Assembly: GCF_047946665.1 (NCBI RefSeq)
Contig: NZ_CP172312.1
Coordinates: forward strand, 3,100,001 to 3,164,000
Source: Allohahella sp002354735
GTDB taxonomy: Bacteria; Pseudomonadota; Gammaproteobacteria; Pseudomonadales; Oleiphilaceae
Reading direction: 5' to 3'
Length of the DNA stretch: 64,000 bases
Shown here: in pieces, positions 24,623 through 35,660 of the stretch
How positions within the stretch are numbered: position 1 is the first letter of the stretch
How the letters are laid out: each line of letters starts with the position of its first letter
Made by a program: the position numbers and the translations under genes
Notes under the pieces: generated by a model
The model's input: only the letters and a program-made list of their open reading frames with translations
Told to the model about the DNA's origin: nothing
The model's database searches: none

Positions 24623-27563
24623 AATGACGGTGCTCACCTGATCCCTCACCCGCATCAGCCTTGACGTTCTCGATGCATCTGTTGCAGAGGTCACTGGCGT
24701 CTTCTATGCCAGCCACCTGGCTGCGTCCCTTGCTGCCCACCTCCGGCCGGTGATGCCAGCATCTGGCGCATTTCTCATAGTCACTCGGCCTGATGACGAC
24801 TCGAAGTCCTGGATATTCCGTAGCCATGGTCTGGGCTTCGAGCTCACTCGCTGACAGTGATTCAATTGTGTGCAAACGAACCTCGGAAGTGAGCAGGACG
24901 AAGCGCAACTCGGACAGAATAGGCTCCAGCAGCGCATACTCGCTCGAAGCGCAGTAGAGATCGATTTCGGTCGTGAGTGAGCCCTTGATCTGTCCCTGCT
25001 TGCGACTGTCTTCAAGCGCCTTGTTCACGGCCGACTTGATTTGCAGGACTCTCTGCCAGAAATCCGCACTGGCTGCTTCTGCCGCCTGGCCTGAGGCTTC
25101 TTCAAGTGAAGAAAGGCCCTCGTAGTAATCAGTAAGGAACACACTGGCAACAGTGGCATCTTCCGTCGTCTTGGGTAGGAAGGCCCACAGTTCGTCGGCT
25201 GTGAACGACAGTATTGGTGCCATCCAACGCACCAGCGCGTGCGCCAGATGATAGAGCGCCGTCTGCGCAGAGCGTCGAGCCTGACTATTGCTCGCAGTGG
25301 TATATTGTCGATCCTTCACGACATCCAGATAGAAACTGCCCAGTTCTATCGCACAGAAATTGTGCATCTTCTGATACACCTGAACGAAATTGTACTGAGC
25401 GTAGGATTCCTGGATCTCTGTTTGAACACGATGGGCTTCCCCAACGATCCAGCGGTCGAGCGCAACGAGCTGATCCAGGGGCATCAGGTGCTGTTCAGGG
25501 TCGAAGCCTTTGAGGTTAGCCAGCAGGAAGCGCGCGGTGTTGCGTATCCGTCGGTAGGCATCTGTGGTCCTGTTGAGGATATTCTTGGACACGGCCATTT
25601 CCGCGCTGTAGTCAGTAGCAGCTACCCAGAGTCGGAGTATGTCCGCGCCCAGTGTGCCGTAGACTTCCTGCGGCTCTATGCCGTTACCGAGCGACTTGGA
25701 CATTTTGCGGCCCTGCTCGTCGACGGTGAAGCCGTGCGTCAGCACCTGCTTATACGGCGCGGTGCCACGCATGGCTACGCTGGTCTTCAGCGATGACTGG
25801 AACCAGCCGCGATGCTGGTCAGAGCCTTCAAGGTACATATCAACCGGCAGACCGCCGAGTTCCTTGCGGGCTTCGATGACCGCAGTGTGAGTCACACCCG
25901 AATCAAACCAGACGTCGAGGGTGTCGGTTACTTTTTCATAATTTGCAGCGTCATCACCAAGCAGCGTAGCCGGATCAAGTTTCCACCAGATATCGATGCC
26001 GCCCTCTTCGACGAGCTTCGCCACCGCTTCGGTGAGCGCTTCGGTATCCGGATGCAGCTCCTGCGTTTCCTTGTGAACGAAGAAGGTAATTGGCGTGCCC
26101 CAGGTCCGCTGACGGGAAATACACCAGTCCGGGCTTTGCTCGAACATGCCCTCGATTCGGTTCCGGCCCCAGCCTGGCACCCACTTCACCTGCTTGATTT
26201 CTTCAAGCGCAGCCGCACGCAAACCGGCCTTGTCCATACTGATGAACCATTGCGGGGTAGCACGGTAGATCAGTGGCGTTTTCGTGCGCCAGCAATGGGC
26301 GTAGCTATGGGTTACCTTGCCGTGATTGATCAGGTTGCCATGGTCCTGCAAGGCGCCGATGACCGCTTCGTCGACTTTGTAGACGTGCATACCAGCGAAT
26401 AGCTCGACTGAGTCCCGGTAGTACCCTTTGTCATCGATGGGGTTGATCGTCTCGATGCCGTAGGTGCGACACACATTGAAGTCGTCTACGCCATGATCAG
26501 GCGCAGTGTGAACTGCGCCTGTACCGGCTTCGAGCGTCACATGCTCACCCAGCAGAATTGGGATCTCACGATCATAGATTGGATGGCTAAAGATGAGCCC
26601 GTCGAGATCGGCGCCAAGACAGCGGGCTTTCAAGGTCAGGCTGGCAAACTTGCAGCGCGCATTGACCGCAGCTTCGAGGCCGGTGGCAAACACGAGGTAG
26701 CGTGAGGTATCAGCATCCTTTTCCAGAACCTCATACAGGCCATATTCGATATCGGCATGCAGAGAGACCGCCAGCGAGGCCGGGATGGTCCAGGGGGTCG
26801 TGGTCCAGATCAGTACGGCCGGGGTCTTTGTAGCATCGAAGCCTTCAGCATCGAGCGTACCCGGCTCAGCAGGGCTCGACTTCGCAAACGCATCGAACAC
26901 GCTTGAAGACACGCGTGCAGGATAGGCCACGTCGATGGTATTGGAAGTCTTGTCCTGATATTCAACTTCGGCCTCGGCTAGCGCGGAACCGCCGACCACT
27001 GACCAGTACACCGGCTTGAAGCCTTTCTGCAAATGTCCGCTAACGGCTATGCGACCAAGCGCGCGAATGATGTTGGCTTCTGTCCCAAAGTCCATGGTCA
27101 GGTAAGGATTGTTCCATTCCCCGAATATACCGAGCCGGATAAAGTCCTTCTTCTGTCCTTCGATCTGCTTGGCAGCATATTCGCGGCAATGCTGTCGGAA
27201 ACTCGCATGGTCGACTTTGTCGCCAGCCTTGCCGATCATGGTTTCTACCTTGTGCTCGATAGGCAGACCATGGCAATCCCAGCCGGGAATATATGGACTT
27301 TCGTAACCGGCAAAGCCTTTACTCTTGACGATGATGTCCTTGAGGATCTTGTTGACTGCATGCCCGAGGTGGATGCTGCCATTTGCGTACGGGGGACCAT
27401 CATGCAGCAGGAAGCGTGGCCGACCCTGCCCCCGCTCTCGCATGGCCTGATACAGATCAATCCGCGCCCATTCCGCAAGCCGCTCAGGCTCACGCTGCGG
27501 CAGATTGCCGCGCATGGGGAACTCCGTATCAGGGAGGTTCAGCGTGTGTTTGTAGTCACTCAT
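24615..27563 (-). CDS. ileS: Isoleucyl-tRNA synthetase
   Basis: The 982-residue class I synthetase charges tRNA-Ile. The HIGH-type motif ([12 protein letters not shown], about residue 58), editing domain, KMSKS (about 620-624) and C-terminal zinc site (CARCWHHRP and CNRC) are present. The presence of the C-terminal zinc module marks the IleS1-type bacterial enzyme, normally sensitive to mupirocin. The start lies two bases after the ribF stop, and the 3' end overlaps lspA, matching the conserved block. Confidence 0.97.
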   Translation of the reverse strand: MSDYKHTLNLPDTEFPMRGNLPQREPERLAEWARIDLYQAMRERGQGRPRFLLHDGPPYANGSIHLGHAVNKILKDIIVKSKGFAGYESPYIPGWDCHGLPIEHKVETMIGKAGDKVDHASFRQHCREYAAKQIEGQKKDFIRLGIFGEWNNPYLTMDFGTEANIIRALGRIAVSGHLQKGFKPVYWSVVGGSALAEAEVEYQDKTSNTIDVAYPARVSSSVFDAFAKSSPAEPGTLDAEGFDATKTPAVLIWTTTPWTIPASLAVSLHADIEYGLYEVLEKDADTSRYLVFATGLEAAVNARCKFASLTLKARCLGADLDGLIFSHPIYDREIPILLGEHVTLEAGTGAVHTAPDHGVDDFNVCRTYGIETINPIDDKGYYRDSVELFAGMHVYKVDEAVIGALQDHGNLINHGKVTHSYAHCWRTKTPLIYRATPQWFISMDKAGLRAAALEEIKQVKWVPGWGRNRIEGMFEQSPDWCISRQRTWGTPITFFVHKETQELHPDTEALTEAVAKLVEEGGIDIWWKLDPATLLGDDAANYEKVTDTLDVWFDSGVTHTAVIEARKELGGLPVDMYLEGSDQHRGWFQSSLKTSVAMRGTAPYKQVLTHGFTVDEQGRKMSKSLGNGIEPQEVYGTLGADILRLWVAATDYSAEMAVSKNILNRTTDAYRRIRNTARFLLANLKGFDPEQHLMPLDQLVALDRWIVGEAHRVQTEIQESYAQYNFVQVYQKMHNFCAIELGSFYLDVVKDRQYTTASNSQARRSAQTALYHLAHALVRWMAPILSFTADELWAFLPKTTEDATVASVFLTDYYEGLSSLEEASGQAAEAASADFWQRVLQIKSAVNKALEDSRKQGQIKGSLTTEIDLYCASSEYALLEPILSELRFVLLTSEVRLHTIESLSASELEAQTMATEYPGLRVVIRPSDYEKCARCWHHRPEVGSKGRSQVAGIEDASDLCNRCIENVKADAGEGSGEHRHYA

Positions 27564-27564
27564 A

Positions 27565-28548
27565 TCAATTGGCCACCTGCTTCCAGTATGCTTTCGCGCT
27601 GGCTATGTCCAGCGCGATCTGCTGTTTCAGTTGTTCAATACTCTCGAAGGCAGTTTCACTTCGTAATTTCTTCCGGAATTCCACTTCGATCATCTGCCCG
27701 TAGAGATCTCCGCTCCAGTCCAGCAGGTGGACTTCCAGAAAGTAATGCTGGCTGCCATCGCTACGAATCTTGTCCACAGTTGGTCGACTACCGATATTCG
27801 CGACGGCGGAGAGCCAGCTCGTGGACCCGGCCAGCCGAACTCTTGTGCAGAATACGCCTGTAAGCGCTGGTCGCTTTTGTAGCACGACGTTGGCCGTCGG
27901 TGCGCCTATCGTACGCCCCAGCTGACGACCGAAACTAACCCGCCCCAGCTTTCGATACGGCCGCCCCAGCAGTTTCTCTGCCGCGTCGAGATCACCCTGC
28001 ACAAATAGCGACCTTATTCTCGTGCTGGACACGCGCTGACCGCCTACTGTGATCGTCTCACTGGCTTCGACGCCAAAGCCACTGCCATCAGCATAAAGCT
28101 GCCGCTGGCCGTAAGCAGCCAGGTGTGAAAAGCTGCCAGCACGGTCACTGCCGTAACGAAAGTCATCGCCGATGACCAGATACCTCAAGCCCAGGCCCTT
28201 GACGAGAACATTACCCACGAAATCATTCGCAGATCGCTGCTGCAGCGATCGGTTGAACGGCAGGCAATAGAGACAGTCCAGCTCATAGCCCTGCATCGCA
28301 TTGAACTTTTCCCGCAGATCCATAATCCGGCCGGGCGCCCGCGGTCCCTGGAAGAATTCTTTCGGCTGCGGCTCGAAGACAATAGCCACCCGCGCCGCAC
28401 CCGGATAAGCCTTGGCGCGATCAATAACTCGCTCAATCAGGGCCTGATGACCGAGATGAACACCGTCAAAATTGCCTATCGTGGCGACGCTTCCATGGGC
28501 CGTCAGACGGCGCGCCAGATCACTGGTAGTATCTCGGATCAGGATCAT
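27565..28548 (-). CDS. ribF: Bifunctional riboflavin kinase / FAD synthetase
   Basis: The 327-residue enzyme phosphorylates riboflavin to FMN and adenylates FMN to FAD. The N-terminal nucleotidyltransferase shows [14 protein letters not shown] (HxGH-type) and VSSTRIR; the C-terminal kinase domain carries [11 protein letters not shown], with the essential PTAN segment. It is second in murJ-ribF-ileS-lspA-fkpB-ispH, separated from murJ by 100 bases that carry a candidate promoter. It supplies flavin cofactors for GltB, IlvB and others here. Confidence 0.95.
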   Translation of the reverse strand: MILIRDTTSDLARRLTAHGSVATIGNFDGVHLGHQALIERVIDRAKAYPGAARVAIVFEPQPKEFFQGPRAPGRIMDLREKFNAMQGYELDCLYCLPFNRSLQQRSANDFVGNVLVKGLGLRYLVIGDDFRYGSDRAGSFSHLAAYGQRQLYADGSGFGVEASETITVGGQRVSSTRIRSLFVQGDLDAAEKLLGRPYRKLGRVSFGRQLGRTIGAPTANVVLQKRPALTGVFCTRVRLAGSTSWLSAVANIGSRPTVDKIRSDGSQHYFLEVHLLDWSGDLYGQMIEVEFRKKLRSETAFESIEQLKQQIALDIASAKAYWKQVAN

Positions 28549-28610
28549 TCAGAGCTCATCGGATAGCGTATCGAATAAAATGCAGGCAAGCGAATCCGGC
28601 AAAACGCCAG

Positions 28611-28640
28611 ATTATAAGATAGCCAGGCAGTGTGAAGCCA
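28611..28640 (-). promoter_or_regulatory. Candidate ribF promoter
   Basis: In the murJ-ribF gap the minus strand has a perfect -10 TATAAT (28611-28616). The element 18 bases upstream (TGGCTT, 28635-28640, overlapping the end of murJ) is a weak -35. It may let ribF and ileS be expressed apart from murJ. Confidence 0.35.
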
Positions 28641-28648
28641 GCTTCCGC

Positions 28649-30193
28649 TCACTGGCTGTGCAAATACTGACTCAGTCGAAAGCCCAGCAGATACAGCAAG
28701 GCGAAATAGATGCCGACACCGCCGCCAGCTAGCGCAAGCATCCACCCACCCTTTTCATACCAGCTCGCACTGTACCAGAACGCATCGTCGGGTGTGGCGA
28801 GCAAGAGCAGAACTGCCAGGCCGGTCATGGCTACGAAGAGCTTCCCAAAGAAGAGTCCCCAGCCTTGCTGACGATGGTACACACCCTGCTTGTGCAGGGT
28901 GTACCACAGTAGCCCAGCGTTCAGCGCACCCGAGATGCTGGTTGCTGCTGCAAGCCCCACATGCGCGAGCGGCACGATAAGCGCGAGATTCATCACCATG
29001 TTCGCAGCCATGGCAATGATGCCGATTTTTACGGGGGTCCGTGTATCCTGCCGCGAAAAAAATCCTGGGGCCAGCACCTTGATCAACATGAAGAATGGCA
29101 AGCCTACCGCATACGCCTGCAAACTCCTGGAGGACTGCATAACATCGTAGTCAGTCAGTGCACCATGCTGAAATAGCGTTGCTATCAACGGCTCTGCGAG
29201 CCAGGTAAGCGCCAGCGTGGCCGGCATGGCGATGATGAGCACCATTCGAACCCCCCAGTCGAGCGTGCGCGAGAACTCGGCCGTTGAGTTACTGGCATGC
29301 CGGCTGGAAAGCGTGGGCAATATGACGGTCGCAACTGCTATGCCGAACACACCGAGCGGCAGTTCGGTGAGTCGATCCGAATAATAGAGCCATGAGACGC
29401 TACCAGTTTCGAGGAACGACGCGAGCACAGTGTCGAGCAAGAGATTGATTTGGCTGACACTCACGCCAAAGAGCGCAGGGAGCATGAGCCTGCCTATTCG
29501 CCTTACCCCCTCATGCCGCGTATCGAGGACGGGCATCGGCAGCAGCCCTATCCGGTGGAGAAACGGTAGCTGGAAGAGCAACTGCGCCACACCCGCGATG
29601 AGGACGCCCCAGGCCAGAGCCGCTATTGGCTCGTCCATATTGGCACTGAGGAAATATGCCGACATGATCAGGCTCAGGTTCAGCAGAACCGGTGTGATAG
29701 CCGGTATCGCAAAATAGCCGTAGTTGTTGAGCACGGAGCCCGCAAAAGCTGTCATTGAAATCAGAATGAGATATGGGAAGGTCAGGCGCAGCAGGTCGGT
29801 CGTCAACGCCAGCTTCTCAGCGTCTTCGGAAAAACCTGGCGCGAACAGAAACGCCAGAACATCGGCGCCAGCCACACCTACCAGGGTTACGACCAGCAAA
29901 ACGAGTCCCAGCGTACCGCCTACACGACTCACCAGCGCTCTGACTTCCGCGAGCGAATAGCGCGTCTTGTATTCACTCAGCACCGGTATGAAGGCCTGAG
30001 AGAACGCACCTTCGGCGAAAAGCCGACGCATGAAGTTGGGAATTTTGAAGGCCACGAAAAACGCGTCGGCACCAGCGCTAGCACCAAACAGGTTGGCGAT
30101 CACCATATCCCGGATCAGGCCAAGCACTCGTGATATCATGGTCATGGCACCAACTACACCACTTGAGCGCAGCAGAGATGGTGGACGTTTCAC
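28649..30193 (-). CDS. murJ: Lipid II flippase MurJ
   Basis: The 514-residue polytopic protein (about 14 membrane segments) flips lipid II for peptidoglycan synthesis. Family signatures TMISRVLGLIRDMVIANLFGASA (given as position 18-40), ADAFFVAFKIPNFMRRLFAEGAFSQAF and the charged central-cavity arginines are clear. The obvious start is GTG 30193, but no Shine-Dalgarno site precedes it. A strong GGAGGT lies five bases before an in-frame ATT at 30239-30241, which would add 16 Pro-rich residues. It stands back to back with rpsT, as in Pseudomonas. Confidence 0.94.
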   Translation of the reverse strand: MKRPPSLLRSSGVVGAMTMISRVLGLIRDMVIANLFGASAGADAFFVAFKIPNFMRRLFAEGAFSQAFIPVLSEYKTRYSLAEVRALVSRVGGTLGLVLLVVTLVGVAGADVLAFLFAPGFSEDAEKLALTTDLLRLTFPYLILISMTAFAGSVLNNYGYFAIPAITPVLLNLSLIMSAYFLSANMDEPIAALAWGVLIAGVAQLLFQLPFLHRIGLLPMPVLDTRHEGVRRIGRLMLPALFGVSVSQINLLLDTVLASFLETGSVSWLYYSDRLTELPLGVFGIAVATVILPTLSSRHASNSTAEFSRTLDWGVRMVLIIAMPATLALTWLAEPLIATLFQHGALTDYDVMQSSRSLQAYAVGLPFFMLIKVLAPGFFSRQDTRTPVKIGIIAMAANMVMNLALIVPLAHVGLAAATSISGALNAGLLWYTLHKQGVYHRQQGWGLFFGKLFVAMTGLAVLLLLATPDDAFWYSASWYEKGGWMLALAGGGVGIYFALLYLLGFRLSQYLHSQ

Positions 30194-30445
30194 GGGCTTG
30201 GGGTCAGGCAGATCGGGCGGTGTTTCCTGCGTGGTTTGAATGGGCCACCTCCGGGCTGTTGAACACGCTGTGTCAGGCGGGTGATGCTAATGTATTGTGA
30301 GATCAATACAAGCAAAATCTTTACGGTTAAATATTGACATCAGCGTTTCAAAGCATCATCATTCCGCGTCATTTTTACAGGTATTCAAGCGACTCGTAGA
30401 GCTGCTCTTGCCTGTTCCGGAAGAATCCTTAAAGGAGTGTTTACC

Positions 30446-30715
30446 GTGGCGAATATCGCATCAGCCAAAAAACGCGCTCGCCAGCAGGTCAAGCGTCGCG
30501 CACACAACATGAGCATCCGCTCAATGGTCAGAACCCAGACCAAGAAAGTGATCAATCATATTGAAGCAGGCAACCAGGAACAGGCAGCCGCCGCCCTGAA
30601 GCATGCAGCACCTATCATTGACTCAATGGTCAACAAGGGCATTTACACCAAGAACAAGGCTGCCCGCACCAAGAGCAGACTGAATGCGCGTATCAAGGCT
30701 ATGAACGCGGCCTGA
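30446..30715 (+). CDS. rpsT: 30S ribosomal protein S20
   Basis: The 89-residue basic protein binds 16S rRNA early in 30S assembly. GTG 30446 is chosen over GTG 30437 because AAGGAG lies eight bases upstream and the product then starts (M)ANIASAKKRARQ, matching the family. A non-ATG start is also used by E. coli rpsT, where it takes part in autoregulation. A strong intrinsic terminator follows. A TTGACA lies upstream at 30334-30339, but its -10 partner is poor. Confidence 0.96.
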   Translation: MANIASAKKRARQQVKRRAHNMSIRSMVRTQTKKVINHIEAGNQEQAAAALKHAAPIIDSMVNKGIYTKNKAARTKSRLNARIKAMNAA

Positions 30716-30770
30716 TCAACCAGCCTCGATGGGTCAACCGACCTAGATAAGGCTTGATCGGCAAGATTTG

Positions 30771-30797
30771 AAAAGAGGCGCCTCGAGCGCCTTTTTT
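30771..30797 (+). terminator. Intrinsic terminator of rpsT
   Basis: The stem AGGCGC/GCGCCT (30776-30792) with a 5-base loop is followed by a run of T residues on the plus strand. It lies about 60 bases after the rpsT stop and before the convergent proB end. Confidence 0.88.
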
Positions 30798-30865
30798 CGT
30801 TTCTTGAATTCGGGTCCGATGCAGCGAAACACGACGCCTTAGCGCCTGGTTATTGCCACCAGCAA

Positions 30866-33320
<2,455 letters not shown>

Positions 33321-33368
33321 TCAACTGAAAAATAACTTCCAAAACCATGATACGACAGAATCGGAGGC

Positions 33369-33403
33369 AAAAAAAAAGCTTCACCATAATAGCAAAGCTT
33401 TTT
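33369..33403 (-). terminator. Terminator/attenuator between rpmA and obgE
   Basis: AAAAAGCTT and AAGCTTTTTTTTT on the minus strand form a hairpin with a 13-base loop and a nine-base T tail, in the gap after rpmA. It probably ends most L21-L27 transcripts and lets a fraction read into obgE. Confidence 0.7.
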
Positions 33404-33442
33404 AGCTTCGAAAGGTCGACGCTACCGCCGACCTCAGTCAAA

Positions 33443-33706
33443 TCAGGCTTCTACAGCCAGAATGCTGACGGTACGACGCTGGAGTGGACCCTTGACTGCA
33501 AAATGCACGTGACCATCAGAGGTCGCGAACAGGGTGTGGTCACGGCCACAGCCCACGTTTTCACCAGGGTGGTACTCGGTACCGCGCTGACGAACAAGGA
33601 TGTTACCGGCCTTCACCAGCTCACCACCAAACTTCTTGACGCCAAGACGCTTGGATTCCGAATCACGACCATTTCTGGTACTACCGGCGGCTTTTTTATG
33701 TGCCAT
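33443..33706 (-). CDS. rpmA: 50S ribosomal protein L27
   Basis: The 87-residue basic protein reaches into the peptidyl transferase centre. The start [16 protein letters not shown] and the block [10 protein letters not shown] are fully conserved. The N-terminus lacks the cleavable extension found in Firmicutes. It follows rplU by 30 bases. Confidence 0.98.
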   Translation of the reverse strand: MAHKKAAGSTRNGRDSESKRLGVKKFGGELVKAGNILVRQRGTEYHPGENVGCGRDHTLFATSDGHVHFAVKGPLQRRTVSILAVEA

Positions 33707-33736
33707 GACAAAACTCCTTCAAATGGGTTCAGGTGA

Positions 33737-34045
33737 TCAGGCAGAAATGCCGGTGATCTTGACTTCGGTATACCACTGACGGTGGCCAGCACGCTTCATG
33801 CTGTGCTTACGACGACGGAACTTGATGATGGTCACTTTCTTGTGACGACCGTGGGAAATCACTTCCGCAGTGACCACCGCACCTGGCACGGTAGGCTCAC
33901 CGATCTGAATGTTTGCACCACCGATCATGAGCACGCGCTCGAAGTTGAGCGACTCGCCAGTAGCGACTTCAATTTTCTCGAGCTTCAGAGTTTCGCCTTC
34001 AACGACTCTGTGCTGCTTGCCACCGCTTTCTATTACAGCGTACAT
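33737..34045 (-). CDS. rplU: 50S ribosomal protein L21
   Basis: The 102-residue protein is a 23S-rRNA-binding component of the 50S subunit. [14 protein letters not shown] at the start and [23 protein letters not shown] near the end (positions 75-98) are diagnostic. It opens the rplU-rpmA-obgE-proB block and has a promoter about 270 bases upstream. Confidence 0.98.
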   Translation of the reverse strand: MYAVIESGGKQHRVVEGETLKLEKIEVATGESLNFERVLMIGGANIQIGEPTVPGAVVTAEVISHGRHKKVTIIKFRRRKHSMKRAGHRQWYTEVKITGISA

Positions 34046-34321
34046 AATATGTTTCCTGGACTGACCATCTCCGCGACACAGCGTCGCGAGAGCCTGGACT
34101 TGCTGATTTGATGTACTGCAGGCGACTATCTTACTTATAACCGCTATAGCCGAGATAAGCTGTAGCCTGCCTTACTACGCCACTGAAACGCAGTGACGTT
34201 CTCGTCTGTACCGCCCGCTTTGCATCTGCACCGGCTATCGCGCACTCGGTGCCTTTTATGATCCTGCTTCCATGAACGCCTGCTGGCGCTCTGTAGCAGA
34301 GGGGACTCGCAGAGGGCGCGG

Positions 34322-34350
34322 ATTATACAAGAGCTGCCATCACGAGGCAA
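34322..34350 (-). promoter_or_regulatory. rplU promoter
   Basis: -35 TTGCCT (34345-34350) and perfect -10 TATAAT (34322-34327) are 17 bases apart on the minus strand. The discriminator CCGCGCCC is GC-rich, fitting stringent control of ribosomal genes. The start near 34315 leaves a leader of about 270 bases before rplU, in which I see no reading frame. Confidence 0.8.
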
Positions 34351-34376
34351 TAGTGAGTGTGACCAGCACACCCTGC

Positions 34377-34405
34377 TTGACACCAAATGGCTGTCTACCT
34401 AGCAT
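34377..34405 (+). promoter_or_regulatory. ispB promoter
   Basis: Consensus -35 TTGACA (34377-34382) and -10 TAGCAT (34400-34405) are 17 bases apart on the plus strand. The start would be near 34412, leaving about 190 bases of leader. It is back to back with the rplU promoter, the -35 boxes only 26 bases apart. The remaining gene-free DNA from 34046 to 34600 shows nothing else I can support. Confidence 0.72.
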
Positions 34406-34600
34406 GGAGCCGGTGTCAGCACGATCATGCGACGTCAGCAGACGGGCCGCCTCTGCATTCCTGGGCCAGGTAGCCCGAGAAGACCAGCACCGGCGGCCTA
34501 TTCATTAAGGCATTTTTGCAGAATGGACTGGTAAGGCGACAGGAAGTCCTCTGATCAGACACCTGTCCACCCAAGTTCACATAGCGCGGTGAGACGAGTC

Positions 34601-35629
34601 ATGATCAATATGGTGAGCGACATATTCGCTCCAGTCGAAGCAGATTTCGAGCGCGCCAACGCACTCATCCTCAATCAGCTTCATTCCCGGGTCCCGCTTG
34701 TCGAGACCATTGGCAAGTACATTGTCGAGTCTGGCGGCAAGCGCATGCGACCGCTGCTTGTGCTCCTCATATCCCGTGCCCTGCAAGCAACATCTGCGGC
34801 TGCTCGACGAACAGAATCGGATGACTTCAGCGTAGGTGGTGAACGCTTTCCCCAACGGGTCGGCCTGGCTACAGTCATAGAGTTCCTGCATACGGCAACT
34901 TTGCTCCACGATGATGTGGTCGATGATTCTGGCATGCGCCGCGGCCGGGCAACGGCGAACGCACGCTGGAACAACGCGTCCAGCGTATTGGTCGGTGACT
35001 TTCTCTACTCCAGATCTTTCGAACTCATGGTCACCCTGGGTAATCTCGAAGTCATGGCCATTCTGGCTGGCGCGACCAACGTCATTGCAGAAGGCGAGGT
35101 ATTACAACTTACCAATGTCCGCAACCCCAATCTGTCCGAAGCCGACTACCGTCGCGTCATTCATGCCAAGACAGCGATGCTGTTCCAGGCTGCCGCACAG
35201 GCTGCGGCAGTGCTGGCTGGTGCAAGCGCTGCGATGCAGTCAGAACTGCGGGATTTCGGTAGCGACCTTGGTATGGCCTTCCAGCTCATCGACGATGTGC
35301 TCGACTACGCCGGCGACGCGGAGAAGATTGGCAAGAACGTTGGCGACGACCTAGCCGAGGGCAAGGTTACCTTGCCGCTCATCGAGGCCATGCGACGCGC
35401 TCCACCGGATGACGTTCAAATCATCCGCAAGGCAATTCGTAGCGGCGGTGTTGAAGACATGAGCGAGGTCATGCGGATTGTGAATGACACAGCCGCTCTC
35501 GATCATGTTCGGACATTGGCACAAAACTACGCCGACGCCGCTGAAGCACGCCTTGAAGGTCTGGCGGACTCGGCAGCGCGCAGGGCCTTGCGCAGCCTGT
35601 GCCATCTTGCGGTGAGTCGAGATGCCTGA
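34601..35629 (+). CDS. ispB: Octaprenyl diphosphate synthase (long-chain trans-prenyl transferase)
   Basis: The 342-residue enzyme builds the ubiquinone side chain from FPP and IPP. First Asp-rich motif LLHDDVVDDSGMRRGR and second QLIDDVLDYAGD are intact, and GGKRMRP binds IPP. Compared with E. coli IspB there is an extra stretch of about 20 residues (ATSAAARRTESDDFSVGG) before the first Asp-rich motif. ATG 34601 is chosen over GTG 34589. It is divergent from rplU, the usual arrangement. Chain length (C40 or C45) cannot be read reliably. Confidence 0.93.
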   Translation: MINMVSDIFAPVEADFERANALILNQLHSRVPLVETIGKYIVESGGKRMRPLLVLLISRALQATSAAARRTESDDFSVGGERFPQRVGLATVIEFLHTATLLHDDVVDDSGMRRGRATANARWNNASSVLVGDFLYSRSFELMVTLGNLEVMAILAGATNVIAEGEVLQLTNVRNPNLSEADYRRVIHAKTAMLFQAAAQAAAVLAGASAAMQSELRDFGSDLGMAFQLIDDVLDYAGDAEKIGKNVGDDLAEGKVTLPLIEAMRRAPPDDVQIIRKAIRSGGVEDMSEVMRIVNDTAALDHVRTLAQNYADAAEARLEGLADSAARRALRSLCHLAVSRDA

Positions 35630-35660
35630 CGTCATATCGCGTCCGATGGCAGACTGAACG

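Noticed and set aside
30334..30362. TTGACA as rpsT promoter
   Set aside because: The -35 is perfect, but at 16-18 bases only CATCAT-like sequences occur, too weak to call a -10.
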